From Paramacrobiotus metropolitanus (taxonomy: Eukaryota > Tardigrada > Eutardigrada > Parachela > Macrobiotidae): DNA of 64,000 nt. Position 1 is the first letter of the stretch; each line of letters opens with the position of its first letter. Shown here in pieces: positions 33,579-46,700 of the stretch. The notes below the pieces were generated by a model, which saw only the letters and a list, made by a program, of their open reading frames with translations, did not search any database and was not told where the DNA came from. Made by a program: the position numbers and the translations under genes. The stretch spans positions 3,472,001 through 3,536,000 of the forward strand of contig NW_026570223.1 of NCBI RefSeq assembly GCF_019649055.1, given 5' to 3'.

Positions 33579-34555
33579 TCAATCCAGGCCAGCCGCCAGT
33601 CTTTCCGTTACCGACTCGATATAGGCCAGCCAGTCACGGATATCATCGAAAAACCGATTGCTTTCCTGGTTCATTCGCTCCACCATTTCGCGATCCTGTG
33701 GCGACATGTATGTATAATCAGCACCGGCAGTCGCACCGCTATCGACTACCATCGTAACCGGTGTTTCGACCGTGCTTCGCTGCACAATGACCGAGGGAGC
33801 GGGTGCGGGAAGCAGCGGCTTCAGTTTCTCCGGAACGGTATACGGTGCCGCCCGTGTAACGACGGTCGTCTTGTCGATGGAACGGAGCGCTCGCTGTTCG
33901 TCCGCATAATCAGGGCGCCGAACTGCTGGCATCATCGGTAAACTGGCCTGCATCTTCGCTCGCTCAAAAATCAGGCTCTCCATCTTACTGGTGAAACGCT
34001 GCAGCCAACCGGGGGAGGCTTTGAATTCGGCTTCAGGGGCGCTTGGGTACAGTCGACTGAACAGCAGCAGCGCTTGAGCTTTGACATCTTTGGCGCGCAG
34101 TTCACCACGGCTGTGCTGCGCCATCCACCATTCACTTAGGGCTTTTTCTAATTCGGGATATTTTACGCCCGTCGCTGGCGGGAGCATTTTGGGGATATGG
34201 TGCGCGTATCACGGACGCTGGCCGGCGGAGCCGTGACCACAACCGAGACCGAGTTGGGCTTGGCCGGTGACTGGGTAATAACGGGTACAGCCGCGGCTTT
34301 CGGTTCTGTCTTAAGATTGCCCCGGAAGAAATCCTCCTGTTCCACCCAACTGCGCACTAACTTCCGATCCACCCCGAACATCTTGGCGGCCAGGGAGATA
34401 TTGCCGGCGTGAGCATGGTAGAAATTGATGACTTGGGTTTTGAACTCGATACTGTAGGATTTACGGCTCTTACCCTCGGTCCCTGTAGTGATCACCGAGT
34501 CCCGTTGTTGTTGCTGTGGTGGCGGACGGATGTGCGGCATCTCCAGCGATGACAT
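33579..34555 (-). CDS. Intronless protein with brinker/pogo-type and CENP-B-type HTH domains, two overlapping frames
   Basis: The upstream frame (ATG 34555) encodes a Gln/Pro-rich start and a helix-turn-helix region (RKSYSIEFKTQVINFYHAHA, ISLAAKMFGVDRKLVRSW). This resembles the brinker/pogo N-terminal DNA-binding domain. It ends at TAA 34163. The downstream frame (33579-34187) encodes a CENP-B/Tc5-type second HTH (LEKALSEWWMAQHSRGEL, AKDVKAQALLLFSRLYP, KASPGWLQRF) and a C-terminal tail with no DDE nuclease. The frames overlap at CCCCAAAA (34187-34194) and differ by -1. One extra base there would give one protein of 325 residues. The architecture matches DNA-binding proteins derived from pogo/Tigger transposases. 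Function is unknown; sequence-specific DNA binding is the inference. Confidence 0.75.
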
Positions 34556-35420
34556 CACAGTTCATTCATACAAACGGCAGTGTGAAAGGTTTATTATCAA
34601 CAACGGGAATCGGGGCAGAAATTCAATGGACGGCCCAGGCTCGATATGATCACATTAGCACAGCTGTACTGTGCTTTCGGTATTTATCAATGGAACCTGA
34701 CATGTTTCGGCAAGCCATGTAGGCAAAGCGTGGCAGAATGGTCAAAATAAAGGGTAGAAATTCAGTTCTTTCGGCATTAAAATTTGGCTGCCGGTATTCG
34801 CATTCCACTTGTGATTGTATGTATAAGTACGTTCGTCGTCGGTGAAGCTTTAGTACCTAATAACTGCACCTTGGAAAAATCAGAACAGCACAGTGGCATT
34901 CTACGTCGTCTTCATGGGTAGCCCTGGGGTAGAAAAAGTGCACAGGCTAGTTGCTCAATTTGCAAACAGAATTTCTGTAAACCACGTGTGTGTTGTTGCC
35001 GATGAGCGCTTGTTGCGATTATTTCCTTTGATTATGATTATGCAGACGGAGATGGTGGCGCAGGGCGTGACCTGTCCTGGGAAAGCTGATATCGAATGAT
35101 CGAGCGAAAATTTTTGTATGAAATAGCTTCAATTTCTAACCGGTTCTGGTTCTGACAACAGAAGCCATGGCCTCACCGCGCGGGAAATTAAATTCCGTAA
35201 CAGATGTAAAGCGCGTAGTTCATTAAATATTCCAGTGATTCGTAAAAAATAGAAATTGTGTGTACCTATGTATAAGTAACACCGCACATACAGTACGCGT
35301 ATATTATTGCTGATTTTCTATATATTCCGTAAAAACGTGGACGATCGTTCCAACAGCAACAATTACTGAATTACTGTACAGTAGGAGTGCAATAATACAC
35401 AGGTGTGCAACACCGAAACA
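34556..35420. other. Upstream region of the CENP-B-type gene
   Basis: Noncoding; expected to hold the promoter of the minus-strand HTH gene. No other signal. Confidence 0.4.
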
Positions 35421-36080
35421 TCAGCATTTAAGGAAAACGGCCCGGTATATAGTGTCAAAAATGGGATGCATACACTAAAACGTTCGCTTTCGCGCACTAC
35501 GAATCACTTTTCGTAACACTTTATGTCATTCTAAAGCTAAATTGTTTGTACACATTGTTCTGAAAACCGTTTGCGCGCGCAAGATGTGGTTGTCGAGATA
35601 CAGCGAACTAAAATGGGCGAAAAGTTTAAAGGCATTGTTGCGTACCAAAAGTATGGTTATTACCCGATCTTGTTGAAATTTTTCTGTAACCCAATATGAG
35701 ATTCATAGCATTTTTTTCCGATTTTAAAATTAATTTCAAAAAAGTTAAAATTATGGGAAAGTGGTATGAACCTGAAACTGGTTCACTTTCGACTTCATGG
35801 CCATGTGCCTTTACAGCAAAGTTTCAACAAGATCGGGAAATAACCAGACTTTTGGTACACAACAATGCATTAAACTTTTCGCCCATTTTAGTTCGCTATA
35901 TCTCGGTAATCGGATGTTCTGCGCGCAAACGGTTTTCGGAACAATGTACGTATACAACTCATTTAGCTTTAGAATGACATAAAATATTACAAAAAAGTGA
36001 TTCGAAGGGCGGAAAAAAGTTTTAGTGCATGTATCCAATTTCTGACACTATGGACCGGGTCATTTTCCTTAAGTATGTAC
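35421..36080. mobile_element. Foldback/MITE-like element with about 265-bp inverted arms
   Basis: The left arm (about 35421-35690) and right arm (about 35811-36080) are strongly similar in inverted orientation. Shared blocks include AAGGAAAA, ACTAAAAC, CGAATCACTTTT, TATGTCATTCTAAAGCTAAA, GAAAACCGTTTGCGCGC, GCGAACTAAAATGGGCGAAA and CCCGATCTTGTTGAAA. A spacer of about 120 bp separates the arms. The RNA or single strand could form a very long hairpin. There is no transposase ORF; target-site duplications could not be identified. Short ORFs inside are treated as chance. Confidence 0.85.
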
Positions 36081-37719
36081 AAAAATTACCAAATTGCCTT
36101 GTCAGTTTTCACAACTCTAGTAACACTAACTACGATAAAAGATTTATATTTCCGTGCCATTTATAAGCCTTATTTTTTAAAGTGAATTAGATTAGTGTCT
36201 TAGATTAGATTACTTGTGAATTAGGTTACTTTTACCTGTGAATTAGATTACTTTTATATTTGTGTTGTACAAAATTGCTATAATATCTATATAAATAGTA
36301 CATATCCTTTTATGTACAGTACATCTAAACAATGCAGCGGCATAACGAACTGATTTGACTATACGTAAGACTTAGGAGGAAGAGAGATCAGCGTGTTCAG
36401 TGTGCAGTGCATGACACTACATGTACTGTACTCGTATTGATTGTAACTTCTAGGTAAGTACAATTAATTATAATTAATTAAATGTACTTACCTAGAAGTT
36501 ACAATCAATACGAGATTAGGTCTGGCAATTCGAACTTGCAACATTTTCGCGTCTACAGCAGCTTCCGGTCAGTTAACGCACAGGTTTCGTTTTTCTTGTC
36601 AGTTAGTCACAGGTACTTATTTGGTGTTCCTAGCTGCCCCGTAAGTACAATATGTATTTTGCAGCAGTCAGTGACCTTTAAATTTTTAAAGTGGAAGCAA
36701 CTCCGTCACTAGCGTAGTGACTCTAAATAAAATCGTAAGCCATGGTTTCAAATGCCTACATCTGACTCCTTTTACATTTTTTCTTTAGCAAGACGTTCCA
36801 TCGATTATTAACTGCACTAGGAAGAAGTTGTCATTAACTACTGGGTAGTATCAACCGGCAAGCCACTGGCAATGGCTATCTGTTTAATTAATTAAACCAG
36901 CTCATACATTTTCAACATCATTACTGGAATTTTAGTAAGAAGGAAATGGCGCAAATAAATGCTTTGCTAAAACCAAAGGAGATATCTAACATCAGGAAGA
37001 GAAAATCGGATCTGACAGGAAAACAAACAAAAACTCCAATCCAACAAGATCCATACTGTCCACTCATAATTGTATCCAAATATACAGTATGCATGCACCG
37101 AGATTTGTCCAAAAGATTATATTTCCATCCATCCGTACGGGGATTTATGTAGCTTCCGCTAACATAAGGGCACTGCAGACGACCGGAGTTGGGACACAGA
37201 CACAAATAAAACACCGAGGCATAAACAAAGCGACAAAGTAAACTAAAATTTATTCAATAATTAAAAAATGAAATTCCATTTTATATATACATACAGGAGA
37301 AGCGCCCATTAAATGAGCTAAAAACCTGCCACGTAACTGTGAGATTATTGCCTTGCGATTTGGCTGCGCGAGAAGGAGGAATAAAGTAACGGAGAAAAAA
37401 TTTATAACAAAACAAAACCAAGACAAAAACTCAAAAAGGAACAGAGATGCTAGTGCTGCTCGTCGTTCCTCTCCACCATGAAATAACTCACAAGAATGAC
37501 TCCCATCACACATCCACAAAGCATCTTCAAACAAATGGGGGAAAAGGAAGCCAGGAGGAAGATTCGCGTGATTGGTTGTGCTGATTATGTTTAAGAGATT
37601 GCGGTTCACAGAGAAAAAGAGCGGTCACGGAAAAACCAAGGAGATTAAGGAGAGACAGACGCACAAAGCACGGTAGTGGAGCGACATCAGATCCTCCACA
37701 TCGAAGCGATTAACAACAT
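36081..37719. other. Intergenic region and ZFHX 3' flank
   Basis: It contains three imperfect copies of a GTGAATTAGATTACTTTTA-like unit at about 36183-36262 and a 31-bp perfect inverted repeat (36431-36514). Nearer the gene is probable ZFHX 3'UTR. A 119-codon minus ORF at 37250-37609 has no recognisable similarity and probably lies in that UTR. Confidence 0.45.
36431..36514. repeat. Perfect 31-bp inverted repeat with AT-rich loop
   Basis: The arm at 36431-36461 (beginning CTCGTATTGATTG, ending AGGTAAGTAC) is exactly reverse-complemented at 36484-36514. The 22-nt loop consists of AATTAATTA-type sequence. The perfect match implies recent origin or selection. Confidence 0.9.
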
Positions 37720-40700
37720 TTATACATGACCCAGTCTGTCAGCAGATTCACTGGCTGATAACGAAGGACGCTTGATAGGAAGACCCGACTTCTCTTGCCG
37801 GTTCTTGTGATGCGTGGAAGAATTGCAGTGATTACGGAATTCCGCAACTGTCGGGAAAGATTTCTGACAAGCTATGCAGTGGAAGTAAATCTGTAAAAAC
37901 ATCACGGCTAATTAAGAAACAAGGTAGTGAAAAACAAATATGTAAAAATGGCAATCTCAAATCTCAAAATATGTAAAAATATGTAAAAATGGCAATCTCA
38001 AATCTCAACAAGTATATTAAATAACAAGTATATTGTTATCTCAACAAGTATATTAACAAGCCAATATTAAATATGTAAAAATGGCCATCTCAAATCTCAA
38101 CAAGTTTTTAGTATACTGTTATTGTTCCCGTACCTGCATCAGCTTGAGAACATTCTTGGCTGTTTTAGTACCGGGATAGCACAAGGCAGCCTGGTGCGCC
38201 GTACAGTTATCTTCCGTTGGAAATACCAGTTGGCACTTGCGACACACGGTACCAATATCACTTTGTTTCGATGTGGCACACGTAAAATCATGAGCGGAGA
38301 TACACTCTTTGAGATCGCTTAAACGTTTGCCGTCCTGTCCAAAAGCCACACTATTTCCGCCTGACGACGAGGCACGGTCATTTAATTTGGCAAATATCAG
38401 TTCTGGCACACCGGATGGCAGACTCAGTCCGCCCAATGGCACACCCTGGATACTCGGGTCGTAAAAGGCCCCGAAACCTAAACGTAGCAAAACTCAAATT
38501 AATGGTTTCCACATACACTTTAATATCCCCTAACAAAATGCATCTTTTGCAAACCAATATCTGTATAGCTGGATGATATAACAATATCGCCAATTCTTTT
38601 GTTAATTGAAATTGAAAACTGCAAACAAACCTCCATAGGGTAACATTCCAGGAATTCCTGCAGCAGGATTGTAATAAGGATTCATAGCTGAGGCATACAT
38701 GGCCGCATACATAGCCATACTGGGATCGCTCATCATCAGTGCACCCAGATCGCCGAATCCAGCCACGGGAACTTGTCCCTGCCCGGCCGTCGACGATGCT
38801 TCACCTTTTCCATGTCCCGCCTTTTTTCCTTCAAACTCTGCCGCTTTACGCTCCACCTCAACATGCTTCCGGGAAGGAAGCTGGCCGCGGTCTCGCGGTG
38901 CGCTGACCATCGGCGTACTGATTGCCGGTCCATCGGTGCACTCCTCCACTGTCTTTAGTACTTCCAGATGACCTTTGGTAAATAAATGATCCTGTAGGGT
39001 CAGTTTGGGTGTGTAAACCACGTTGCACAGTGTGCAACGATCTGGCACCGGTGTATTGTCCGGTGTTCCCGGCATTTTGTTCTTTTTCTCTTTGGCCCGG
39101 GCATTTTGGAACCACACTTGCACCACGCGTTTCTGAAGACCGATTTCCCGGCCGACAAGATCGCACTCACCCATCGTCGGGGTTTTGTAGTCGGCGAAAA
39201 GACGTTTCATGACTTTCAGTTGGGCATTGGACATCTGGGTACGGAAACGTTTGCCCGGTTTGCCATGCTGGTGATGCGCGCTGGAGCTGAGGGAGCGCTC
39301 GGGTGAAGATGCGTGGCTGTCGTAATCCCTTTCTCCTGCTCCCCCGCTGCCGGATGATTCGCGGTGGAAATAGTGGGATGGCGCTTTAGGTTGGGCTGAA
39401 GACAGGTCCAGGGGGGATTCCCCAGCGAAGCCAGAAGATGGTTTCACATTCTCTTGTAGACCATTACTCTGGACAGATAAAAATAAAAGTTTTATGCATA
39501 TGCAGAAAGGATTCCCTTACGGGACAATTAATCATGCAAATAACGTAACAATAAAATGAGCTGGAAGATCACAATTACATAATTTGCAAAGAAGTCAATG
39601 AAAGCAAAGTAAACAGTTTTCAGATTAAAAGAATATCTCTTCATTTTTTAGTCACAAACCTGTAAAGACGACGGCATTGTCGCCAATTCCGGTTTGTTCT
39701 GCAGATACTTCTTGACAGTTTCTCCATAATATTTCACCATGGATTCGTTCATATTATTCAGATAGGCCGTTGAGGTCGATGGTGACTGACCGGTCAAACT
39801 GGCGGCCATCTCCATGTTTCTCCGACGTGCCGATGTCGGCGGCACCGGACTGGACGTGCCAGAGCGGTCATCGTTGGATTCTGAGTCCGTATCGGGTAGT
39901 TCATCAATATTGACATCGCCTTTGCAGTAAACGTCCGCGTGCTTCACGGAGATGTGCGATTCCAGAGCACTGCGCACTTTGAAATGCCGGCGACAAACCG
40001 GACACCGCTTACTGATGCTCAATTGCTGCAAATGCAGCTGACCTTTCCGTTCACGGGCGCGTGTGTTCTGATACCACACTTGCGCTACTCGTTTTTTCAA
40101 TCCTGTAAAAAATATACCATTGTAATCAGCAAAATACTGCATGATTATCATATGTGATAGCATTTTTCTATTCTTAGTACTTGTATTCGGCAATCGGCAC
40201 AGCAAAAGCGGAAGAGTACGACAGAAAACAAAGGTTTGTCGTTTTTCATAAAACTTTTTTCGGCTAAATGTTATGTACCCACATGATCCACATCTGACGT
40301 TCTGCCTTCGCATATTTTACAAGTACACTCTTTCATACAGGTCATCGTCAGCTAGCCTTCGCCGTAGGCCAAATTTAAAATCCACTACTTGTATAGGAGT
40401 AATATTCCCTTTATCGTACCCGTCTTTGCGGCGATGATTTCCAGTTGTTTCCGACTAGGGTTGCTATCTAATTTGTACTGCTGGTACAGATAGTCCAGTT
40501 GTTCCGGCTGGATAGTAGTCCGTACTCGTTTATTATTCGGGGATTCGTCCTCTTCTTCATCTGATGATGCGCTGCGCTTTTTGGCAAAAGGAGATGTAGA
40601 ACCGCTTTGTGGACCACGACTGCTGATCGCTTCCATTTGCAGAATTCCAAAGGGACTGTTCGGCGGATATAACCCAGCTAAAAGCAATACAACCAATAAA

Positions 40701-43700
40701 ATCATCAGAATAGCGTCAAGGCGCAAAAATTATCATAAACAAGAACGCATATTCTGTAAAGCTTGAATATCCAAAGGTATTCAAATGCTAATTAAATTTC
40801 AAGAAACTGGTTTTTACCTGCGCCTGGGAAGATGAAGGGCGGCACTCCCAGCATTTGTCCAACGCCGGATACACCCATACTGGCCTCCCACAGCTTCTGT
40901 TGCTGCTGTGCAGTTAGGGTTTCATTCTTATTCTGACCGCCGATTTTACCAGACACCGCCGAACTGGTTGACGCGATGCTGTTGGTATCATCAACATCCT
41001 TACTTCCACCGCTACCAAGTCCGGCCGATGTTCCCGAACAATGCGAGCGCGTGTGCTTGATCAATTCATAATAGCGTTGGAATACTTGCAGACAGCGTTT
41101 ACATTGATAATTCAAACTAGGCGTCCGAATAATGGGAACTTCTTCTTCGGGAGGAGTCTGATTTTCGTATGTCTTGCGGGCTTTCTGACGGGCATTTTGG
41201 AACCATACGGTAATAACGCGGGGCGACAGGCCAAGAGCGCGGCTGAGATCTTCCAGGTCATCGTCTTTGGGATAGGCATTTTTGTCGAAGTAATCTTGTA
41301 AGGCCTTCACCTGCAGAAATGCAGAAAAGTGAATTACGACTGCAAATATGCCAACATTATACCGGTCGTATTTATATAAACCGGAGCAGGAAAGAATACA
41401 ACACTAACGGTTATTCAGAAATATTCCATATAAAAAGTGCAAATAATAATAAACATCAGTGTAAGTAGAAGTACGAATGATGACTGTAAACGGTAACGGT
41501 TATATTGAAAAGTACTTAAGTGCGCACTTTTGTCAACAGTGTTTCTAGATAATGAATTCGATAGTTAACCGTTCTGTGGACAATCGGAACTGTTAGCTTG
41601 CACTAGTATAGTGACATAAAGACTGCGCTTTTTTGCGTTCGTTCGCCGCAACGTAAGCGTACAAAACCAACAGTGGCGTGTTATTGTCAAGAGAACAGAT
41701 AGCTTTTCTCACCTGAAAATCGGTAAATCTTGTTCGGTTAGCACGCTTGCCGGCATGTCGATCGTCGCGTGGTACCAACGACGACGGCATACTACTGCCC
41801 GGTGTCGGTGAAGGTGTCAGCGACGCCTGCAGTCGTAGATCCGCGGGCGATCGTCTGCTGTCAATCGAATCGACACTTTCCTCGCGCTTAACCACATTAA
41901 TCGTCACCGGTTTCTCTCGGGGCTCGTCCACGTCCATCTTCTCCTCCTTTACCACCACACCGGGTAAGGCAGGCGCCGATTCCGTTGGAGACGCAACCCG
42001 GTGCCCCTTTTCTTCTACTTTCTCATCGGTTTCCATTTCCAGTCCCACCGGATTGGGCGGGACACTGAAATTATATGGGGAATCTTTGTTGCGCTGGCGT
42101 TCTTTGAACAGCGTATTCCGATACCAGTGCTTCACTACTTTCAGTTCCAGCCCGGTCTGTTCGCACAACCGCTGCAGTAGTTCATCACTGGGTGGATTGC
42201 GGATATCGAAATTCGCTCGGAGAATTTGCAGTTGCTCGTCCGTGATGCGCGTACGATTGCGCTTCTGTCCTGATTGTAAATCCAACAGTTTCGACGAAGA
42301 ATTCTGCATCCCCACGGATTTGCTTAATTCCGACAGGTTCAACGCTTCAAAACCGGTCAAACCCGGATAGTTCACATTAGGTGAAATTAAAGGTGGTTGG
42401 AGATTCATCATGGCCTGCATACCCATCATACCGATTCCGCCAACACCCGGATACAATAGCGGCAGCAACTGCATCTGTGCCGCTAGCAGATCAGCCGAAT
42501 AATTCGCCGGTGGCACCGGACTGTTGGACTGCGCAGACACTTTCTTTAGTGGCGCTTCCGGTGAGCATTTAACCGGCGGCTGGCTGCTTTCCTCTTTGGG
42601 CTTCGGTTTGGCTTTTTCAGCGAACACTTTTCGGTACTCTGCCGCTACAGTCTCCAGTATCTTAATGGGAACAATATCCACATGGGCCGACTCGCGGTGG
42701 ACTTTCAAAATCCACGGCGACGAAAAAACTTTATGACATGTGGAGCACTCATTCTCCGCAGTGGACGGTGGACGTCGATTCTCATCTTCCACCGGTTCGA
42801 GCATCGTATCCCGCGCTTTCTTCACCGGTTTTTGACCATTCTCTAAAAACTGTTGCACCATCTCTACCCCGATATTTTCCAGCATCGACGCCCAACCATA
42901 ACTTCCACGGCCGCGGCCTGCCGGACGAATCGACGCTCGTGGGGAATCCACTGCGGGAAGTGACCGGGGTTTTCGCTGTTCAGGATTAACCATCTCCTCC
43001 TTTTGTACCGGGACCGCTGGTAATGGTCGGCGCTCAGGCGAAGTGGCGGCCTTGGGAGCGGCGGGGTCATCGGGTTTGGAGAGATCCATCACCACTGATT
43101 GTTGACTTTTCGCCAACCGGCTCTGATGCGCCACCGATCGCCAGTGAATATCCAGATTGGATTTACTAGCGTATGCCACTTGACAGGTCGCACACCGGTA
43201 TGGCTTATTTTCATCTTCAAACGTATTCTTCCGGACACTGACGGCTGTGGGGATCAAGGACGACGATGAGGTCACCGGGTGTGCGGGTGGGGGCGTCAGC
43301 TCCAGAATTCCAAGATTCTCCAACTTCCCATCGCCTCCCAATCGATACTTCTTCATCTTATGTAAATGTGCCACCGAGTTATAATGCACCAGGAGGATAT
43401 TCTTCTGCGTGAAGGATTCCTTACATACCTCGCATTTATGCGGCCGATTCGGATCCTGATACTTCTCCATGGATGTGTTACATTTCTCGCCCTTCCGATG
43501 CTGCGGCGTCTTATTGTGCGCTGACAGATAGATCTGCTTAGTAAAGGCGACTTTACACCGGTGACACTTGTACTTCCGTTGTTGATCACGATAGCCGTTC
43601 TCCGCCAGGGCCTGGGTATTCATCTCATCTTCTATCTCCTCACCGAGAGAATTCTCATCACCAACTCCGCCAATATCATCCACATCCATCCTTTCTCCAC

Positions 43701-46700
43701 CGGTCTTCCGTGCATGAATTTCCCGAAAGTGAATTTGTAGGGAAGTGGCGCTTTTGAAGTACTGATTACATCCCTTCTTCCAGCACAGATAACCGGGTCC
43801 CCGGGGCGTCTGGGTTAACTCCAGATGTCCGGTGGTGTTCTGGTGCTGATACAGCTGTTCAATATCATTGAAGGTCATGGCGCATTTCTGACACCGGTAC
43901 ACGTCGCCCCCATCCCCGCTGGGTCCACCGGACAACATCTTGGTGTCGGTATCCGAGGAGCTGGGCGAGACATCGCGTGAACCGCTGCCCCGAGCGCAAC
44001 GCCGATTACCGTTATTCCAGATACCGCTCGTTTCCACCAGCATCATCAGACGCTCCAGCGCTTCAGCATGCACGTTGTGCTTGCTGATCAGATGGGTTTC
44101 CAGTCGGTTCCGCTCTGGATAGGCTTCTTGACACAGTGGACACGTGAATGTCTGCAGCATGGAGGAACGATCGGAATCCGGATTCAGGCTGTCATCCAAT
44201 TCTGACGGAGAGTACTGATGACCATTATCTCTTTCTGAAAAGTTAAACATGAGTGTCAGATGGAAGAAAGATAATGAAACGAACTTCGAGAGAAATAAGA
44301 AAGAGTGGATATAAAAAACGCCAACTCATGCCACAACTTCGTGTCGGCTATCGGTAGGAAATGTAAAACAAGCGAATTTCACGTGTACCAATTTTAAAAC
44401 ATAAAAAATTAACACTTTGTATTGTTTATAATGGATAGCGACTAACCGCATGCCATAGACTGGCGAAAAACTAAATATCCCAAATTGTTTAACCGTTTCG
44501 CCCTCATCGGCAAGTTAACGTAAGCGTCCGTATAAAACGCAAATCAAAACTGCTTTTTTCTGCATGGAATAACATCCATTAGGGCGAACTTGTTATTTAG
44601 CTTATCAGGGCGAAGTGTCGATACAGGCAGTTAAAACAACTGCACAATTGGCAAGATTGCAGCGTGGAAAATAAACATGAGCTGTGTAGACGCGGTGTGA
44701 CGATTAAGCACGAAAAATGTGCAGAGATATGCAATTATTTTTCCATGACTATTCTTCCATTTCTTTTGTCTAATAATGACTAGCGAATAAGCTGAGCCAC
44801 TAATATCAAAGACCAGGAAACATTCTCTTTCGTCTAATAAAATGCTCAAACTTGGTTGCTTAAGCACGCACAGCAAATGACCCTTGAGTTGTCGGTACGT
44901 AGCCGACTTCACATATATAATATTCGCATCAATGCGCATGTTTAATTTTTGTCAAAACTGCCGGGGTGCGCCAACGTAATTACCTCGCGATGATAAATTA
45001 ATATTTGCACTGGTAATCTGCTCTCGAGAGAAATGATGAAACTACTTTGGCATGTGGGGCTCAATTTGCGCATTTTGTCGCTAGCATCAGCATTCAGCAG
45101 TACCACAGCAGCATCAACTTCAACAACGTCAACGCCCTTCACCATGTTTAAAATTTCAAGGAAAAATTTCATATTGTAATTAAATAAGCCAAATTAATCT
45201 GTTAAGGACGAAGTGAGTATGGTAACACTGTTATTCATATATATTATCGGCAAATGCTTCAAGCACGTATTTAAGCCACGAATGATTGTCACTTCCGCCA
45301 GGCATTTTGCCCAGTTGTTGTTACATGCCTTGTGTACATATCATGTTCTGGGCATTGTTACCGGCTTGTCACATCTGAACAATCTTGCAGACGCTAATAA
45401 AAATCGAAATTTTCACAAATCTAATGCGACTGAAACATCATTTCATACAATAAGCAACACTGAAACCTTCGTATGCTTCAAGCCGTCTCGTAAGTGCATA
45501 CATCGCACCAAAGGTGACTTCATTACACTACGCATTTAAAGCGCCACAGTCTATTTTACCAATGAAATTTTCACTATCTGTAAACAAAACAAAAGGCGAA
45601 GAACATTACACTGGCAGTCTGATTCAATTAACAGTTAAATGACTTTATAATATAAAATGTTATGTTTATTTCGGCGTAGCGCTACTCGTTTGAGCACAAT
45701 GTTCATCAAATTTCGTTGCCATGATTTACATTTTAGGTTCACTTTATCATAATTAGTCACTGACGCCCATAGATTAACCGCCGATGAAAACAATACGAGA
45801 GAAATTTTTCTAGCGAACACGACACAGTTTAACCAAGAGTGATTACATGTCACAAGTATAAACTGTTTCATAAGTTCCACCTGTAAGCTGACCGAATGAT
45901 CGATTAAACCGCTATATGCATCGGGGATTTAACATCAGAGCCAGGTTAATGACTTACGCTCTTATACAAGTACCTACACAGTTAGCACGATTACGAAAGC
46001 TTATATTCCATTTCTCTGACGAGCATTAATTTCGTCTATATACATAATATCGTAAGTCATCATTCACGGAAAACTCAAGTACCGAACCGGTCAATTAAAT
46101 TTACAGTATTTTAATACTTACGCCAGTGTAATCAAGAATCCTATAATTCCATATATCGACGGATGCCCGGCTTAAAGATAGTTATTATAAAGTGTTTATT
46201 TTGATTACATGGGGAAAATTTACCCGGTTCTGACGCCAACGCTTCGACATGTGTTGTTTGCAGAAATGTCACTAAAACCTAAATTGAAAATTTCCAACTG
46301 ACGGCAATGACTTGATATCAATTATGTGTCTTTCATAATTCCCACATGATAACATGTATAATAAAATCATTTACGTGTATGCCACATTAAACTCCGAACT
46401 TCAATACCCCGTACGAGATTTGCCGGGTGTAAATTAGTAAACCGGATTTCATATTGCGGTGGAGCGCGAGCGTCATGCTTACTCATTTTTAAATCTTATT
46501 ACCGAGCGCCCGATCGTTATTTGTTGGGCATTCGTGCCTAATCACATGCAATCATCATCGCTCGTGGCTGCAGCGAAAGCGCCCCAGTAATATTCAGTTT
46601 TATGGAAGCAAACAAGGCCATTACGCAGATGGCTTTCCCTGCATATTTCTGCTTACAATATTCAATTGTCAATTAAAAAATTTCGCCCACCCTATACGAG

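Noticed and set aside
35696-35977. Plus-strand 93-codon ORF in the foldback element
   Set aside because: It lies in an inverted arm, has no transposase features, and a similar frame appears on the other strand by symmetry.
37250-37609. Minus-strand ORF of 119 codons downstream of ZFHX
   Set aside because: Composition and position fit the ZFHX 3'UTR; no homology.
41747-42370. Plus-strand ORF of 207 codons
   Set aside because: It is the antisense shadow of the large ZFHX exon, whose minus-strand frame contains zinc fingers and a homeodomain.
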